NCBI GenBank assembly: GCA_009602725.1
Contig: WELB01000331.1
Coordinates: 10,312 to 34,116 of the forward strand
Source: Spirogloea muscicola
Lineage: Eukaryota; Streptophyta; Zygnematophyceae; Spirogloeales; Spirogloeaceae
DNA length: 23,805 nt
Direction: 5' to 3'
Shown: positions 9,016-20,200 of the stretch, piece after piece
Position numbering within the stretch: the first letter of the stretch is position 1
How the letters are laid out: each line of letters starts with the position of its first letter
The notes under the pieces: generated by a model
The model's database searches: none
What the model was told of the DNA's origin: nothing
Seen by the model: only the letters and a program-made list of their open reading frames with translations
Position numbers and translations under genes: made by a program

Positions 9016-12000
9016 GTAAGGCTAGAGGTGGAAGATCTTGCCCATGCACAACCCTGCTGACGCCTGGGGTGATATGACTTGTGATATGTTGGGCATCTCC
9101 AGTATAGATGTCTGCTTGTAAAGTACGAGACAGGGTGTAAGTCTAACATGTCCTTGCCAGTGCTCTCCTGATGATGAAAATAAGCTGTTGTGTCTGACCA
9201 TCTTCATTTTACCTGCTTAGATATCAAATTCACATCTTGTCGTCACTTATCTCGATTTGAAAGCAGCTATCTGTCGTGCTGCCACAGGTTCGACTGAATG
9301 AAGAGAGGCTCAAAGCTATGCAGGACTTGGCTATTGTGGCAAGAGATCTGACGCACATGATGGAGATTGCCAAGACTCCAATCCTTAGCATTAACGAGCA
9401 CATGGTCCTTGTAGAGTGGAATCAGAGGCTGGCACAACTCACCGGCAGACCGAAAGTTAGTCTGCCACAGCTCTAACTCTTAACCGGGTTTGCATCTGCA
9501 GAGACCTGTGTCAGCAAGTGATTTGTCAATATTGCTTAGTGCTTAATTTACAACAAGCTGCTGCTCACTTTGCCCACCAAGAAAATTACACAAATAATCA
9601 TAGCGTAGAGCTGACTCCGGCATTGAAGTATGCTGTCTTGCAAATTGACCTTGGTTCTCAAGAGTCACTGTGGAGCTGTTCTGTGTGCAGGCTAGGGTGG
9701 TGGGATGCCATTTGGCCGATGTGTTGGTACCGGATTGTGTAGAGTCTGTCATTGCAGTAGTCGAGAAAGTGCTGCAAGGGAACACCCAGGACCACTTGGA
9801 GATAAATCTGAAGAGGGTGCCAGTCAATGGCACCTCGCTGAAAGGTCTTGCTAGTGGCAAAGACACAAGCCTGTCGTTGCTGGAGTTGCAGGAGGACCTG
9901 CTGATACTCATGGTTAACATGGTTCCCCAGTGGGACTCTGCGAACAAGGTCATTGGCGTCAGCATCATTGGCCAGGTCACCATCTGCCTCCACATTACCC
10001 CTATTCTCTAGAAGGGGTTGATGAGCACCTTAGCCATTCCATCTTTGGCCTTGATTAACATCCTTGCACCTTCACGATATTGTTCATGTCATGGGTTTCT
10101 GATAAAAATTGTTCTCACCCGGCAGGATGTCACAGAGCAAAAGTTGATGATGAGAAAGGCAGCTCTTCTTGATGGAGGAGTCAGAGGTGGTGAGGGAGAA
10201 GCGGAGAAGCTTTCATACAAGAAAATCATTGACAAGGCCACTTTGCCGATCTGGGGTGTGGACCGTGAGGGCGTCATTGTTGAGTGGAACAGTGCCATGG
10301 CAAAGACCTCTGGTAAGACTCAGATTATCCTGTTGATAGTGTCCTGCATTTGTGCATACAAAAACGGCAGCACCATGAGCATGTTGGTCATAGGGTCTCT
10401 ACGTAGGTGGTCTGTGACGAGTATGGTACACCGTTATATGGCTGGCAGAGCACAATTGTCTGTTGCTAATGTGTTGCCAATTTTAATTTCAAATGCCTGG
10501 CACTGAGCTCTAGGGCTGGGTGCCCATCACTTGCTGCGATGCAGCTCGGGTGCATGCTCTACCAAGCTCATGTTCCTATTAGCTTCTTACAGCTAGTCTC
10601 ATGGCACAGGCATATCAAAGGAGCAGGCCCTTGGGAAGCAGCTGATGGGGGATCTTGTGGGGTCCGAGAAGATCCTGATGGTACCAGACCAGGAGATGCT
10701 GCTGTCCTTGGACTTTGCCTTGCAGCGGGCTCTGGCCGGGCACGAGACACCTCTTACTCACCTCAAGTTTGTCAACAATGAGGGCCGGCATATCGAGAGC
10801 CTGGTGAACATGACCACGCGGCGGGACGAAGCCGGGAACGCCGTCGGTGTCCTGTGCTTCATGCAGGACGTGAGCATGCGCAAGGCGGTGGAGAAAGCCA
10901 ACGCCGTGAGGCTGGCTGCAGAGGCCGCCGCAGATGCCAAGTCGCGTCACCTTGCTTTCCTCTGCCATGAGATCCGCAACCCGCTGAATGGCATCTTGGG
11001 CAACATTACCTTCATGGAGGATACAACGCTCACGGAGGAACAGCGGGAGCTCGTGCAAACGACAGCTACCTGCGGTCACCAGCTGGTCAGCTCTTCAGAA
11101 CTGCAAAATTACTCATGCTAACTGGGTCTGTTGCTATTGTCCTCGAAGATTTATATGGTCGCTCATGACATTTGCTCTCTTCATGATGGTCAACAATGTC
11201 ATATGACAGCGTCAAGCCTTATATTAATCAGGTTAACAAGTCCAAGCAGCAGAAAAGAGTCATGTAAAGCTGCATCTAAACTGCAGACTCACTTTGGAAG
11301 GTGAACTTGGCTTGAGCAGAGGAAGATTGTGGAGGATGTGCTGGACATCAGTAAGATCGAGGAGGGCAAGACAGAGCTTGAGTTGAAAGAGCTCAAGCTA
11401 CAGAAGATCCTAAATGCCATTATTAGCCAGGTAAGTGTGGTACAAGACGTGCATGAGAATGCGTTGTCCTTGATTTGACTCGCATTTGCAGCAAAAGCTG
11501 CACTTTGAAGGGACTGAGGATCACAAAATGATGCAGCAGTAGCACTTTCCTTGGCAGCTGTCCCTGGCTGTGGGCTAACCTATGTGGCGGTGTGCAGGTT
11601 GCGATTGCGGCGACCAAGAAGGGCTTGCAGCTCTTCAGCTCAGTGGAGCCGAGGTGCCTGCAATGGCGGCCTCTCGGAGACGCCCCGAGGCTGCAGCAGG
11701 TGCTGTCCAACTTTGCGTGGAACGCGATCAAGTTCACGCACACTGGGTACGTGGACATCCGCATCGCCATGCAGGAGCCGAGCGCCCCCGACAGCCGCAG
11801 CCGGACGTTCGCCAAGTTCTCCTTCAAGGTCACAGACAGCGGGGAGGGCATCTCGGAGCCGTTGAGGCGGCGGCTGTTCGAGGAGTACTCGACGGGCAAC
11901 AAGACGAGCACGAGCCAGTACGGCGGCACGGGCCTCGGCCTGAGCATCGTGAAGCAGCTGGCGTACCTGATGGGCGGCGAGGTCAAGTGCCAGAGCCAGC

Positions 12001-15000
12001 CGGGCAAGGGCTCCACGTTCTCGCTGGACGTGGACCTGCAGGTGCTGCCGGCCGGCACCAAGGAGCCCTCGCCCTTCTCGCACCTCCTGGACGAGCCGAC
12101 ACCCAGCGACTCGCTCGAGAGCAGCAGCATTGAGGACGAGGAGTTTGCATTCCCGCTGCCGAGCAAGGCGAGTGATGAGCAGGACGCAGGCGAGCCGCCA
12201 TCGAAACCCAGCGATGCGCCGAGCTTACAAGCCGGCAAAGCGCAGCCGGCGAGCGAGGAGGAGGACAGTGGACCTGACCAGATAAGGACGGCGCAGCAGC
12301 AAATCCCTGCAGCCTTGCCCCCAGGCTCAGCTGTGGCCGGCCTTCTGGAAGCCAAGCAGCACCTCGGCCGCCGGCGGTCGCTGAACGCCATGATGCTGGA
12401 CGTGCTCCTGGGCCCCGAGGCCGGAAGGCCGGAGCCGGCGGCGGCTCACCGTGCTCCGCCGCCGTTCTTCAGCAAGCAGCCGGCCAGCGTGGTGCCAGCG
12501 CTGCCTCCATGGCAGCAGGCTGGCCACCTCGGCGGCTCGCCGCCCCAGGCAGGGGACCGGCCGCCGCCTGCGAGACCGGCCGACGACCGCCAGGCGGCGC
12601 CGCCCCAGCCGCCGGCTGCTGCGCAGCCAGCCGAGCGACCTGCGGAGCCGCCGCTGTCTCATCACCAGCCGAGGACGCTTGACGCCGACCCCCCGCCGTC
12701 GCCTTGGCGCAGGCTCAAGCAGGCGGCTCAGCCTCAGCCTGCAAGAATCACGGCACTTGATGCTGGTTCAAGGCCCCCGCCTCTGGATCTGGACCAGGTG
12801 GTGCAGCGGCTGGCCCTGGCGTTCAAGGACTCGTGGAGCTTCCGGGTGGTGCGTGAGATCGTGAAGCCAGGCGAGGCGGCGGTGCTCGCAGAGATCACAG
12901 TGGGCGCCGCAGCCCGCCAGCAGTGGGGGACGTCGGCCAAGGAGGCGCCAGCGGCGACGGCGGCGTCGTCGGGCCAGGGCGGCGGCGACAGCGGCGCTGC
13001 GCTGCTGCCGGCGGCGACGGCGCAGGCCCTGACGAACGCCGCTCGGCTGTTCCTCGTGGCTGCCGAGGCTGCGCACCAGCCAGCTGCCGTGCCGTCTCAC
13101 TGGCAATCTGTGGTAGCGCCGGAGAAGGCCGAGTTGGGGGCAGCAGCTGTGCAGGGCCGCGAAGCGCTAGCTTCGCCAACTCGGGCGTCTCCTTCTCGAC
13201 GGGCGTTCGGTCGCTCGGGCTCTTCTCCGGTGCTCAGCGTGCATAACGTTGCCGGCTTGGCGCAGCCCAGTACTCCAAGCTCAAGGCTGAGTCCTCGTAG
13301 TCCAGTGGAGAGGACGGCATCGCAGCAAGGTGCCAGTGAGGGAGAGCCCGCCAGCTCCAGGCAGCCGCTGGACCTGGGCGCTGTGGTGGGCGCGTCTTCG
13401 CCTCACTCAGGGCCGGCACACGCGGCGCTGCTGGCTGCGGCGGCGGCCAAGACGAGCTCTGGCGGTCAGCTTGCTGCCGACGTTGGGTTGAGGCCGTTAG
13501 CTGCGAAGCTCAGTACACCGGGCCCCATGCTGGCCGCAGCAGAGGCCTTGCCGGACGCTCCTCCGATGGCGTCTGGGCTCGTGCAACCAGCGCCGCCGCT
13601 GGCGAGGTCGAGCTCTGGAGGGTCCTCCGTGTTCTTCCCGGCACCGCGTCTGCCGTCTTCGTCCCCGCCACCTCAGAGGCCGCAGCTCGTCCGCAAGCTG
13701 CCATACGACATGTCCATCCTGCCGTCTGTTCCTCCTTCAAACTGCGCGTCGCCCAGGCACGCCTCTGGGAGTGAGTCAGCGCTTAGCAGCCTGTCGACCA
13801 TTGCACAGTCCCCTGGTTCAGCTCCTTCTGGAACACGTGGCTTGAAGGTATGTTACTCATCCGTTTTGCCCTCTCAATGTTGCTGTGAATTGACACATCT
13901 CCTATGGTATGCTCTGGCATGTGTCAGCATTTTGTTCAACTGAAGCAGGCTTGCATTCGTTTTCCGATTTTTCTGCTCGATTTGTTCAGAAGGCTCAATC
14001 CTCTTAGTGCTTGCCTATGCCTAGCTTGCCTATGCCAGGCAGTCAATGTTGGCGCTTGTCATGAAGTGGTCATTTAGACGAGGATTTGGACATGCCGCAT
14101 AATAGCTTTGCACATGCCTTTGTGATCCTGTGCAGGCCTTGGTCATTGACGACGAACCCGTCAATGTCATGGTTGTCAAGCGGGCACTGTACAAGTACAA
14201 TTTTGACCCACCTCAACAGGGCAATGGATCTTAATAGGATAGATGCTTTTGGCTTGAGATGACTGCCTGGGCTGCTGCAGTGCAAAGTCCTCGTCTTATG
14301 ACATACTCTTGCTGATTTTGAAGTCTGTGTGACATTTGCATTCTGTTGAAGTAGACAACTGAAAATTCGTTGGCTGTGTTCTTCTTACAGAGCCAACTTT
14401 GAGGTGGAGACTGGGGCAGATGGGACTGACGTGATCTGGAGGGTTATTGAGCTAGGGGAGAAGTTTGACGCTCTCCTCCTTGATGAAAGGTGAGTACTGA
14501 TGTACTTATTGTGAATGCTTCCCCCGCTGTAGTTCTTGGTCACCTGGGCCGCACTGTGACTGACTTCAGTCAGTATCATCTATTTCAAACATATCTCTCA
14601 GAAAACGAGGATTTGCCACGGGGGTAGTGACATTTCCTGCATCCAACTGTGAAGGTTGAAAGTCATGAATGGCTCTGAAGCTTGCCAGCTGGTTCGGCAA
14701 CACGAAGTGGATTGCAACCTGCCAGAGGTGCCCATAATTGGCATCTCCGCAAATGTGGAGGGTGCGGACCTGGTAATGTCATCAATTTAGCTCGACAATT
14801 ATGGGGGCCGTGCCTTTTACTGATGTTAGGAGCATGGCACTTAAATATGTCATGGTCCCATGAGCATGTCACCTTCTTTCAAGCTGGTACTTGCTTGGTA
14901 CAAGAAGGCCCTGCAAGCGGCTTCCTGCCTCCTCTTGTGCTGACTATAGCACTGTCACTTGCAGATAAAGTACGCCATGTCGGGTTACTCGGCTGTCATG

Positions 15001-15153
15001 GGGAAGCCAATCAATGTGCGGACAGCTGGCGAACGGCTTCGCAACTACTTGATGACTTACAAACCGCCCTCACTTGAAAGACGAGCTGAATTGAAGCAAG
15101 GAGACATTTTGAAGGCCAAGAAGCAATTGGATGGTTTTGTTGTGTTTGTATAG
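4832..15153 (+). CDS. PHY: Phytochrome-like hybrid histidine kinase (PAS-GAF-PHY-PAS-PAS-HisKA-HATPase-REC)
   Basis: I assembled 24 exons, all GT-AG and phase-consistent, giving about 1849 residues. Exons: 4832-4918, 5160-5264, 5329-5385, 5460-5535, 5730-5804, 5938-6080, 6233-6304, 6554-6628, 6847-6976, 7062-7243, 7436-7660, 8141-8321, 8468-8586, 8935-9015, 9288-9455, 9691-9975, 10126-10312, 10610-11085, 11320-11430, 11598-13847, 14136-14194, 14391-14489, 14655-14772, 14965-15153. The start is uncertain: ATG 4832 has a good context (AAGATGG), but the frame opens back to 4790 and an upstream exon is possible. Family members sense light through a bilin and signal by His-Asp phosphorelay. Here the usual bilin-binding residues are missing while the kinase and receiver look intact. 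It is longer than land-plant phytochromes (about 1100-1200 residues) because of a 600-residue linker before the receiver. Confidence 0.85.
7661..8140 (+). other. Longest intron of the phytochrome gene
   Basis: A 480-base GTAAGA...TGCAG intron separates the two main PHY-domain exons. I see no gene, RNA or repeat inside it. The next longest introns are 348 bases (8587-8934) and 297 bases (10313-10609), which are equally empty. Confidence 0.7.
9288..10850 (+). other. Two PAS domains of the phytochrome, about residues 537-850
   Basis: The first PAS has IAKTPILSINE and VLVEWNQRLAQLTGRP, then a core ending in NKVIGVSIIGQDVTEQK. The second has KATLPIWGVDREGVIVEWN and MAKTSGISKEQALGKQLMG, and ends in GNAVGVLCFMQDVSMRK. 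Both show the usual xEWN...LTG/TSG and DVTE/DVSM ends. They correspond to the PAS pair between the photosensory core and the kinase in plant phytochromes. A helical linker rich in Ala, Glu and Lys leads into the kinase. Confidence 0.85.
10851..12048 (+). other. Histidine kinase core (HisKA and HATPase), about residues 850-1096
   Basis: H-box: FLCHEIRNPLNGILGN with phosphoacceptor His869 (codon at 10966-10968). The second HisKA helix ends in DVLDISKIEEGK. N-box: VLSNFAWNAIKFTH (Asn at about 987). G1: VTDSGEGIS. F-box: LFEEYS. G2: GGTGLGLSIVKQL. All catalytic boxes are present, so this is predicted to be an active His kinase, unlike land-plant phytochromes, whose H-box His is lost. The third piece of the core opens the very long exon 11598-13847. 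Confidence 0.9.
12049..13847 (+). other. Long Pro/Ala/Ser-rich linker between ATPase and receiver, residues about 1097-1695
   Basis: About 600 residues of mostly low-complexity Pro, Ala, Ser, Gln and Gly sequence with acidic clusters, predicted to be disordered. It continues the HATPase frame without an intron, and the 2250-base exon is five times longer than any other exon of this gene. It is visibly more GC-rich than the upstream exons. Ser-Pro pairs are frequent near 13170-13320, so it could be a phosphorylation target (inference). Hybrid kinases usually have a far shorter ATPase-receiver linker. Confidence 0.8.
12783..13080 (+). other. Segment resembling a Rad52-type single-strand annealing domain, residues about 1341-1439
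   Basis: Within the disordered linker, one stretch looks folded: QVVQRLALAFKDSWSFRVV, then AAVLAEITVG, AARQQWGTSA, a Gly/Ser insert, and LPAATAQALTNAARLFLV. The pattern matches what I recall of phage, bacterial and organellar Rad52/DdrA-like proteins: V..RL....W.F.V, then VV..E.TV.G..R.Q.G, then AATDALKKAARLFGVG. Helix-strand-strand order and spacing agree. It lacks introns and continues the surrounding frame. Chance resemblance in Ala-rich sequence is the main alternative. Confidence 0.45.
14136..15153 (+). other. C-terminal receiver (REC) domain of the phytochrome, residues about 1696-1849
   Basis: Four exons encode ALVIDDEPVNVMVVKRAL (acidic pair), FDALLLDERLKVMNGSEAC (phosphoacceptor Asp1746), VPIIGISANVEGADL (Ser in the Thr/Ser position) and GYSAVMGKPI (Lys1801). 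Every receiver signature is present. The protein ends shortly after, at TAG 15151-15153, with a Lys-rich tail. Exon phases 0-2-2-0-0 all agree, which supports this hand-made model strongly. Confidence 0.9.
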
Positions 15154-15607
15154 CAAGGTGTCATAATTTGATCAGCTCTTGGCCATGTTCACTCCTGCAC
15201 ATCAAGATTCTCAGGTGTGTGTTGTGTTATGACTTAGTACATTGTTCATTTAGGAAGGAGGCACTTCTCTCAGTATCTCCTTGCAACCTTGATCAAGCAA
15301 GATACAAGGTGTTCTATTCACTAGGGATGGTTGTCCTAAACGCCCCTCCTATTGTACTCAGCAATTTGAAGTATGAAGGACTTGATCAAACTATGAGCTG
15401 AGGACAAACGAAAGAGCCCATTTAAGAACGTGGATGCTGTAGATTCCTGTCTGATTCTGACCGTGTGTGACGTCCCCATCGTATTTGGAGCAGAATGACA
15501 TCATCTCTGTTATGCATTGAAGCATAGATTGAATTAAGGCATGGATGATACTCTCTTCAATGTTCGCCCACGGCCATGCCCCACCACCCTCTGCGCTGAA
15601 GAAGAAG

Positions 15608-15690
15608 GGCTCGCCGATAGAGGATAGGGGCTGGGAAAGGCCAGCCCAAAAAAGAGTGAACAAAGTTCGGGAAGGGGCCAAGGGAAGCAC
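15608..15690 (+). repeat. Dispersed hairpin repeat, copy 6
   Basis: It reads GGGCTCGCCGATAGAGGA, then GGGGCTGGGAAAGGCCAGCC, then CAAAAAAGAGTGAACAAAG. Together with copy 7 about 120 bases on, it gives the clearest view of the family. The shared GCTCGCC lead, stem, A-run and (GTGA/TGGA)CAA block define the unit. Confidence 0.75.
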
Positions 15691-15737
15691 TAAGAAAGAC
15701 ATGCACAACAAGAAACGAAGCAGCTACGAAGAAAGTG

Positions 15738-15812
15738 CTCGCCAGAAGAGAAGAGGGGCTGGCAAAGCCAGCCCAAAAAGAATGGACAATGTCCAAATGC
15801 CAAAAGGTGCCG
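15738..15812 (+). repeat. Dispersed hairpin repeat, copy 7 (best stem)
   Basis: It reads GCTCGCCAGAAGAGAAGAG, then GGGCTGGCAAAGCCAGCCC (a perfect 8-base-pair stem with a three-base loop), then AAAAAGAATGGACAATGTCC, then GCCAAAAGGTGCC. The perfect stem and the secondary GGACAATGTCC palindrome make it the least decayed copy in the window. Confidence 0.75.
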
Positions 15813-15935
15813 AAAGGGTCCTGCACCTACCAGTTATACAAGGTGGTGATTGTAGTGCGTTCCAGAGCAGCAAGCTTAGCAGTCTGCTTGACAAGAAGTA
15901 GACAAGGTGACATTGATCGATGCTTTTTATTTCTA

Positions 15936-15961
15936 TTACTGACTTACTGACTTACTGACTT
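15936..15961 (+). repeat. Tandem repeat (TTACTGAC) x3
   Basis: Three perfect copies of an 8-base unit, followed by TT. It is a small satellite in the convergent intergenic region with no evident function. Confidence 0.9.
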
Positions 15962-17252
15962 TCGAGCACAGAAATCTTAAGCGAGATCTCAGGCGGTTCC
16001 AAGTAGTGCCGCTTCATCTTGGAGTTCCTCTTTTTACGTATCGTTTTGGTCTCTTTTTTTCGTATATTACCGGAAGTACGTGTGCAGACAGAATCGTATA
16101 AAATACTTGCAATGTCCAATTTCCCTTGGCCTACAAGTGCCGACAACATGCGCTTAAGAGTGCAACTAGGAGGGTTCACAAATCCGAAAAGAGCAAGTTC
16201 CCTGCCCCCATGGCTGATTATCTTTGGCAATCTGATAGGAGGGGGAAAGAGGCTTGCGGAAAATGGGGGGTGGTGTACATTATTGGCAGCCAGCGTTGTT
16301 AAAATGCTTGGTGGTCTACCATATGCGGCTACCACATAGGGGCATACTCTCTTGCAACAAAGGACTGCCATACTGGTACTAGGCCTTTTAGACCTTGTTA
16401 TCGTGATGGTGGTCAAGCTATGTGGCAGAATGGCAGTAATACGATATGTAACAAGCAGGAATGACGCCACACAATCATGCTCTCACACCGCGATCAAGGA
16501 TGGGCTGATGTCCAAAGATGACTACTTAGAATGCCAATGCCCTGACTTAGAGAATACAATTGGAGGAACCGTGAACCCATCATCTCCTCAATTTTAAATT
16601 ATCAGTTGTAGATTTTTAAGGTTACTCATAAGTATGTCCTTTCTGGAAAAGAACTACAACAAAGGAGGGCAATCCTCAGTGCCGTGCCAACAAGCAAAAC
16701 CTATCACATGCCCCTCACAGATCTCTCAGAGTATAGGATATGATGAAACAGGTTGTCGATATGATCCACCTGATTCACTTTAATGGGAGTGCTTGGAAGT
16801 GGTGTCCGCGTGCTCTATCCCTAAGTAGTGCTCCCAACCCCAGTGCGCCTCGTTTATCTATAAATCAGCAGAAGTATGCCAGATAAATAGACTGCACACT
16901 AAAAGATCAATGCATGTGGCTGTGTTGCTAAGCTCAACGCACACCTGATATACAATGGATGGAGCATGTGCAATCATGTGCAGACCTGAAATCGAGTTAC
17001 TACCACATCCGTGTCAAGGAGGTATTCAGGATATCCTAATTGACAGAAGGCAAGCTTCCACTGCACAACATCCATCGTCAAGTCAATGAGCAATATGTCA
17101 ACAACAGACATAAATGTAGGAGTCGATGGGATGCGTCACTTGATAAGCGGACTCACAAGCCAGCAGGGCCTATCATGCAAACACACAAATATAAGAAGTT
17201 CACAACACACATTCAATCTTGCATTGGCGTACATATAAAAGCACGAGCAAAT

Positions 17253-20200
17253 TTAGAAGGAGAGCTCTAAATCAAGACGTTGAGCTGACATTGAGCTGTT
17301 CCCCGAATTCCCAAGTGAACAGAAGTCATAACCATGTCGGCATTTGATAGCAAAGGCATCCTTCAAGTTCTGCGATGACATATGTGAGGTCATCGTGGGC
17401 CGTGGATGCGCAGTACATTACCTTTGCGAACTCTTTATCTGGAACTCGAAGCTTAGCTTTGATTCGATCACGAATCTCAGCCGTTGTTTCGTTCTCATGA
17501 GCCACAAGAAAGAGAGGCTCGCCAAAATGGTGAAGCTGATACATACATCGATGGTAATCAACTTTGCTGCTTCCCTACAGTCACAAAAGCCAACTACATA
17601 GAAACATCAAAAAGCACACAGGATCACCAACATACCACGTGGTATTGTGTTGCATCCCGTGTGAAGTGCATCACATGGATAAGTCGATCATTGGGCCCAA
17701 TATCCCTCTCCTCATCCGGGACCTCCTCTGCACGAAGGGTCAAATGTTGGTCGTTGATGTTGTCAATCTTCTCTGTGTGCGGAAATATCTGCACGATGAG
17801 AAGAACATGGTCAGTAACTTACCAGTGCAGAGTAAGTGCTTCGTGTGGATGACGACAACGTGGTCACAACGAGAAGCTTGAACAGCTTCACGAACTTGCA
17901 CAAATAATGCCATGCACAAAGGTAGCGTGGCTCTTGCCTTGACGATCTTGTGAGAGAGAATCCCTAATAGCCAAAGCTCAGCCTTTGGGTGGGAAAGCTC
18001 AACCTGCTGAAGTCAACATCAGTGCCAGCTTCTTTGTGCTATGCATCTGCAATATTTTCAGTATGACGGTTCTCCAGCAGGCTTATTCTCAACATTGTGA
18101 AACTCCAGCAAGCTTATGAAATGTCATTCTTATTGGATATTCTCACCTTCGTTCGGAGCTCAGCAATCAAATCACCAACACGGAATTGCTTGGGCAAACA
18201 TATATTATGAACAGAGCCCTGGCCTGGGCCAAGAGTAAAATTACCTCATGAGTACGATGTGCGTCACTGAAGGTGTGCTGTTGGTTTTACACCCAAGGTG
18301 GTGCCTACAGTTGCAAAGCGCAAAGGGGGGGAAGGGCAAACACCTCTTTTGTTTTGCTATTGTGGAAAGCCACCTCCAACGATTTCAACCCTTGCAGCTC
18401 CGGTAAAGGCAAGTCAAGAATTTCGAAGTAAAGGATGTCCGAGGTCTGCGAACAAGTAGGAGGACACCACTTGATTCAGCGCTGTGCTCATTGGTCATTT
18501 TCTGCTAGATCCTGCAACATGTGGAAAGTCTCACCTGGTTGTAGTGCACCAGCATGTCCGAGAGGCGCTGAACACCTCGATACTTCACAGGCTGGGGCTT
18601 TGGTTGCTGAGAGTAGCAGTTGTGTGTGGTAAGACGAATGAAAGCCGGATCTGCTAGGCCAAGTTGCTGAGCAACTCTTTCCACAACATCGTCGTAAGTG
18701 TGTTGCTTCGATAGCTCAATGCAAACTCATCTTCCTTGCTCTTCTCCAATCGCCTGAAATGAACTACTTGCCGATCTCGAACGTACTCTAGAAATGAACG
18801 CACATCTGGGTAGCGTATTGGCTGTTCAGCCTCTGCCAAGGTTGCTGCTGGAGGCCGTTGTATGCACACAGTATCACCATCTTCTAGCTGCGGACATCAA
18901 CGACATCACTTAAAGCAAAAAGCAGCCAGTGCAGAAAGACATGATGCAGCAAGGCTCGCTACAGTATGCTTTGGGTGAAGGCATGTCAAGTACCTGGCTG
19001 CTCTTGAATATCACCTTCTTGTCTATAGACTCGCACATCACGCTTGGCCCGTCGGAGCTTATTTCCTGCAACCCCTCCGTCATAGATGTCAGACATGGTG
19101 AACATCATCCACAGGGACAGATGGCATGTGCTAGAAAATGCTGTCACTGAATTAGGAAATCTATGAGTTGGCAAATCAATCACTTGTTGTAAGAATCAAT
19201 CGAGTTGTCGACTTGACAGTAAGAGGCACCTCATAAAGTAGAAGCTCCTCAGTCGGTGGAATGCCTGCCATGCTCGCCAACTTGCTCTCGATGTCCATTG
19301 GCTTGCTGCCAAGTCGTACAAACATCCTCCCCACGTATCTGCCAACAGACTTGTTTACAACACTGTGAGATCTGGTGAAGCAATGCTGCTGATATGCATG
19401 CTTGGCAAAGCAAGGGTTGAGATAAGGTATATCTGAAACAACATAAGAACTTGACTCTACCTTAGTTCCTCCTTCAGTGGGTCGTAAAACTTTAAAAACA
19501 GCAGGATTTCATCGTTTGCCCTTTCCGGCAAAGCCGTTGTTATCGGTGTCTCCTGTCAGCCCAAATATGTGTGAGTCGATCTCAAGCTCAAGTAGCCCAT
19601 TGGTCGTGCCGCGAGAACGTCAATAGAATCAGGCTTCGCAAAGAAACAGGCTAAGTAAACCCTTACCGGACAAGCAATGGGCGTCTCCAGGAAGAGCTTC
19701 AGCTCAGCCGTGTGGGTTTTATTAGCTGCCTTTTTCAATGAATCTACCTGTGAGCAGGGCTTGCAATCGAGCAACAATGTCACATCCATCACAAGCAGCA
19801 GTTGACACACAACAACCAGATGAGAGCTATGATCTCAGCTGCTGACAGACACTGCATTAACATGGCCAAGTGTGAAGGGTCCATCTACCGCTTGAGCCTC
19901 CTCTACAGGGGTCAGTGGCCGATTTGGACGGGAAGTACGATTCTGGCGCTTAGCCCACAGCCAGTACCGCTGGCACTGCACAGGGATTCCCAACTCTTTT
20001 GCCACATCATCCTGCCATCACCGCATTTGCACTGCATACCTCAGTAGAAGGCACAAGGAAGATTTTTCTTGATGCTAATAACAACTGGGCATGTGGCTCC
20101 ATCCTTGAATAATAATCTCAACATTGAATTGCGTGAAGGGAATTTGCTTCAGGATGCGGAAGCTTCGGACTTTGTCAAAATCCACAAGGTCAAAGTACCT

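Larger units (their letters stand above)
15154..17252. other. Convergent intergenic region
   Basis: Both flanking genes end here, so it holds two 3' untranslated regions and terminators. I could not fix a polyadenylation site. Contents: two adjacent copies of the dispersed repeat, a TTACTGAC tandem repeat, and about 1.2 kb (15962-17252) where open frames of up to 172 codons occur on both strands but show no family I recognise. Confidence 0.6.

Noticed and set aside
11423-12391. 322-codon minus-strand frame over the kinase exon
   Set aside because: It is a shadow of the GC-rich ATPase and linker exon, whose plus-strand frame encodes clear N, G1 and G2 boxes.
15952-16470. 172-codon minus-strand frame in the convergent intergenic region
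   Set aside because: I recognise no family, it overlaps an equally open plus-strand frame, and it starts in the TTACTGAC tandem repeat. A lineage-specific gene cannot be excluded, but nothing supports one.
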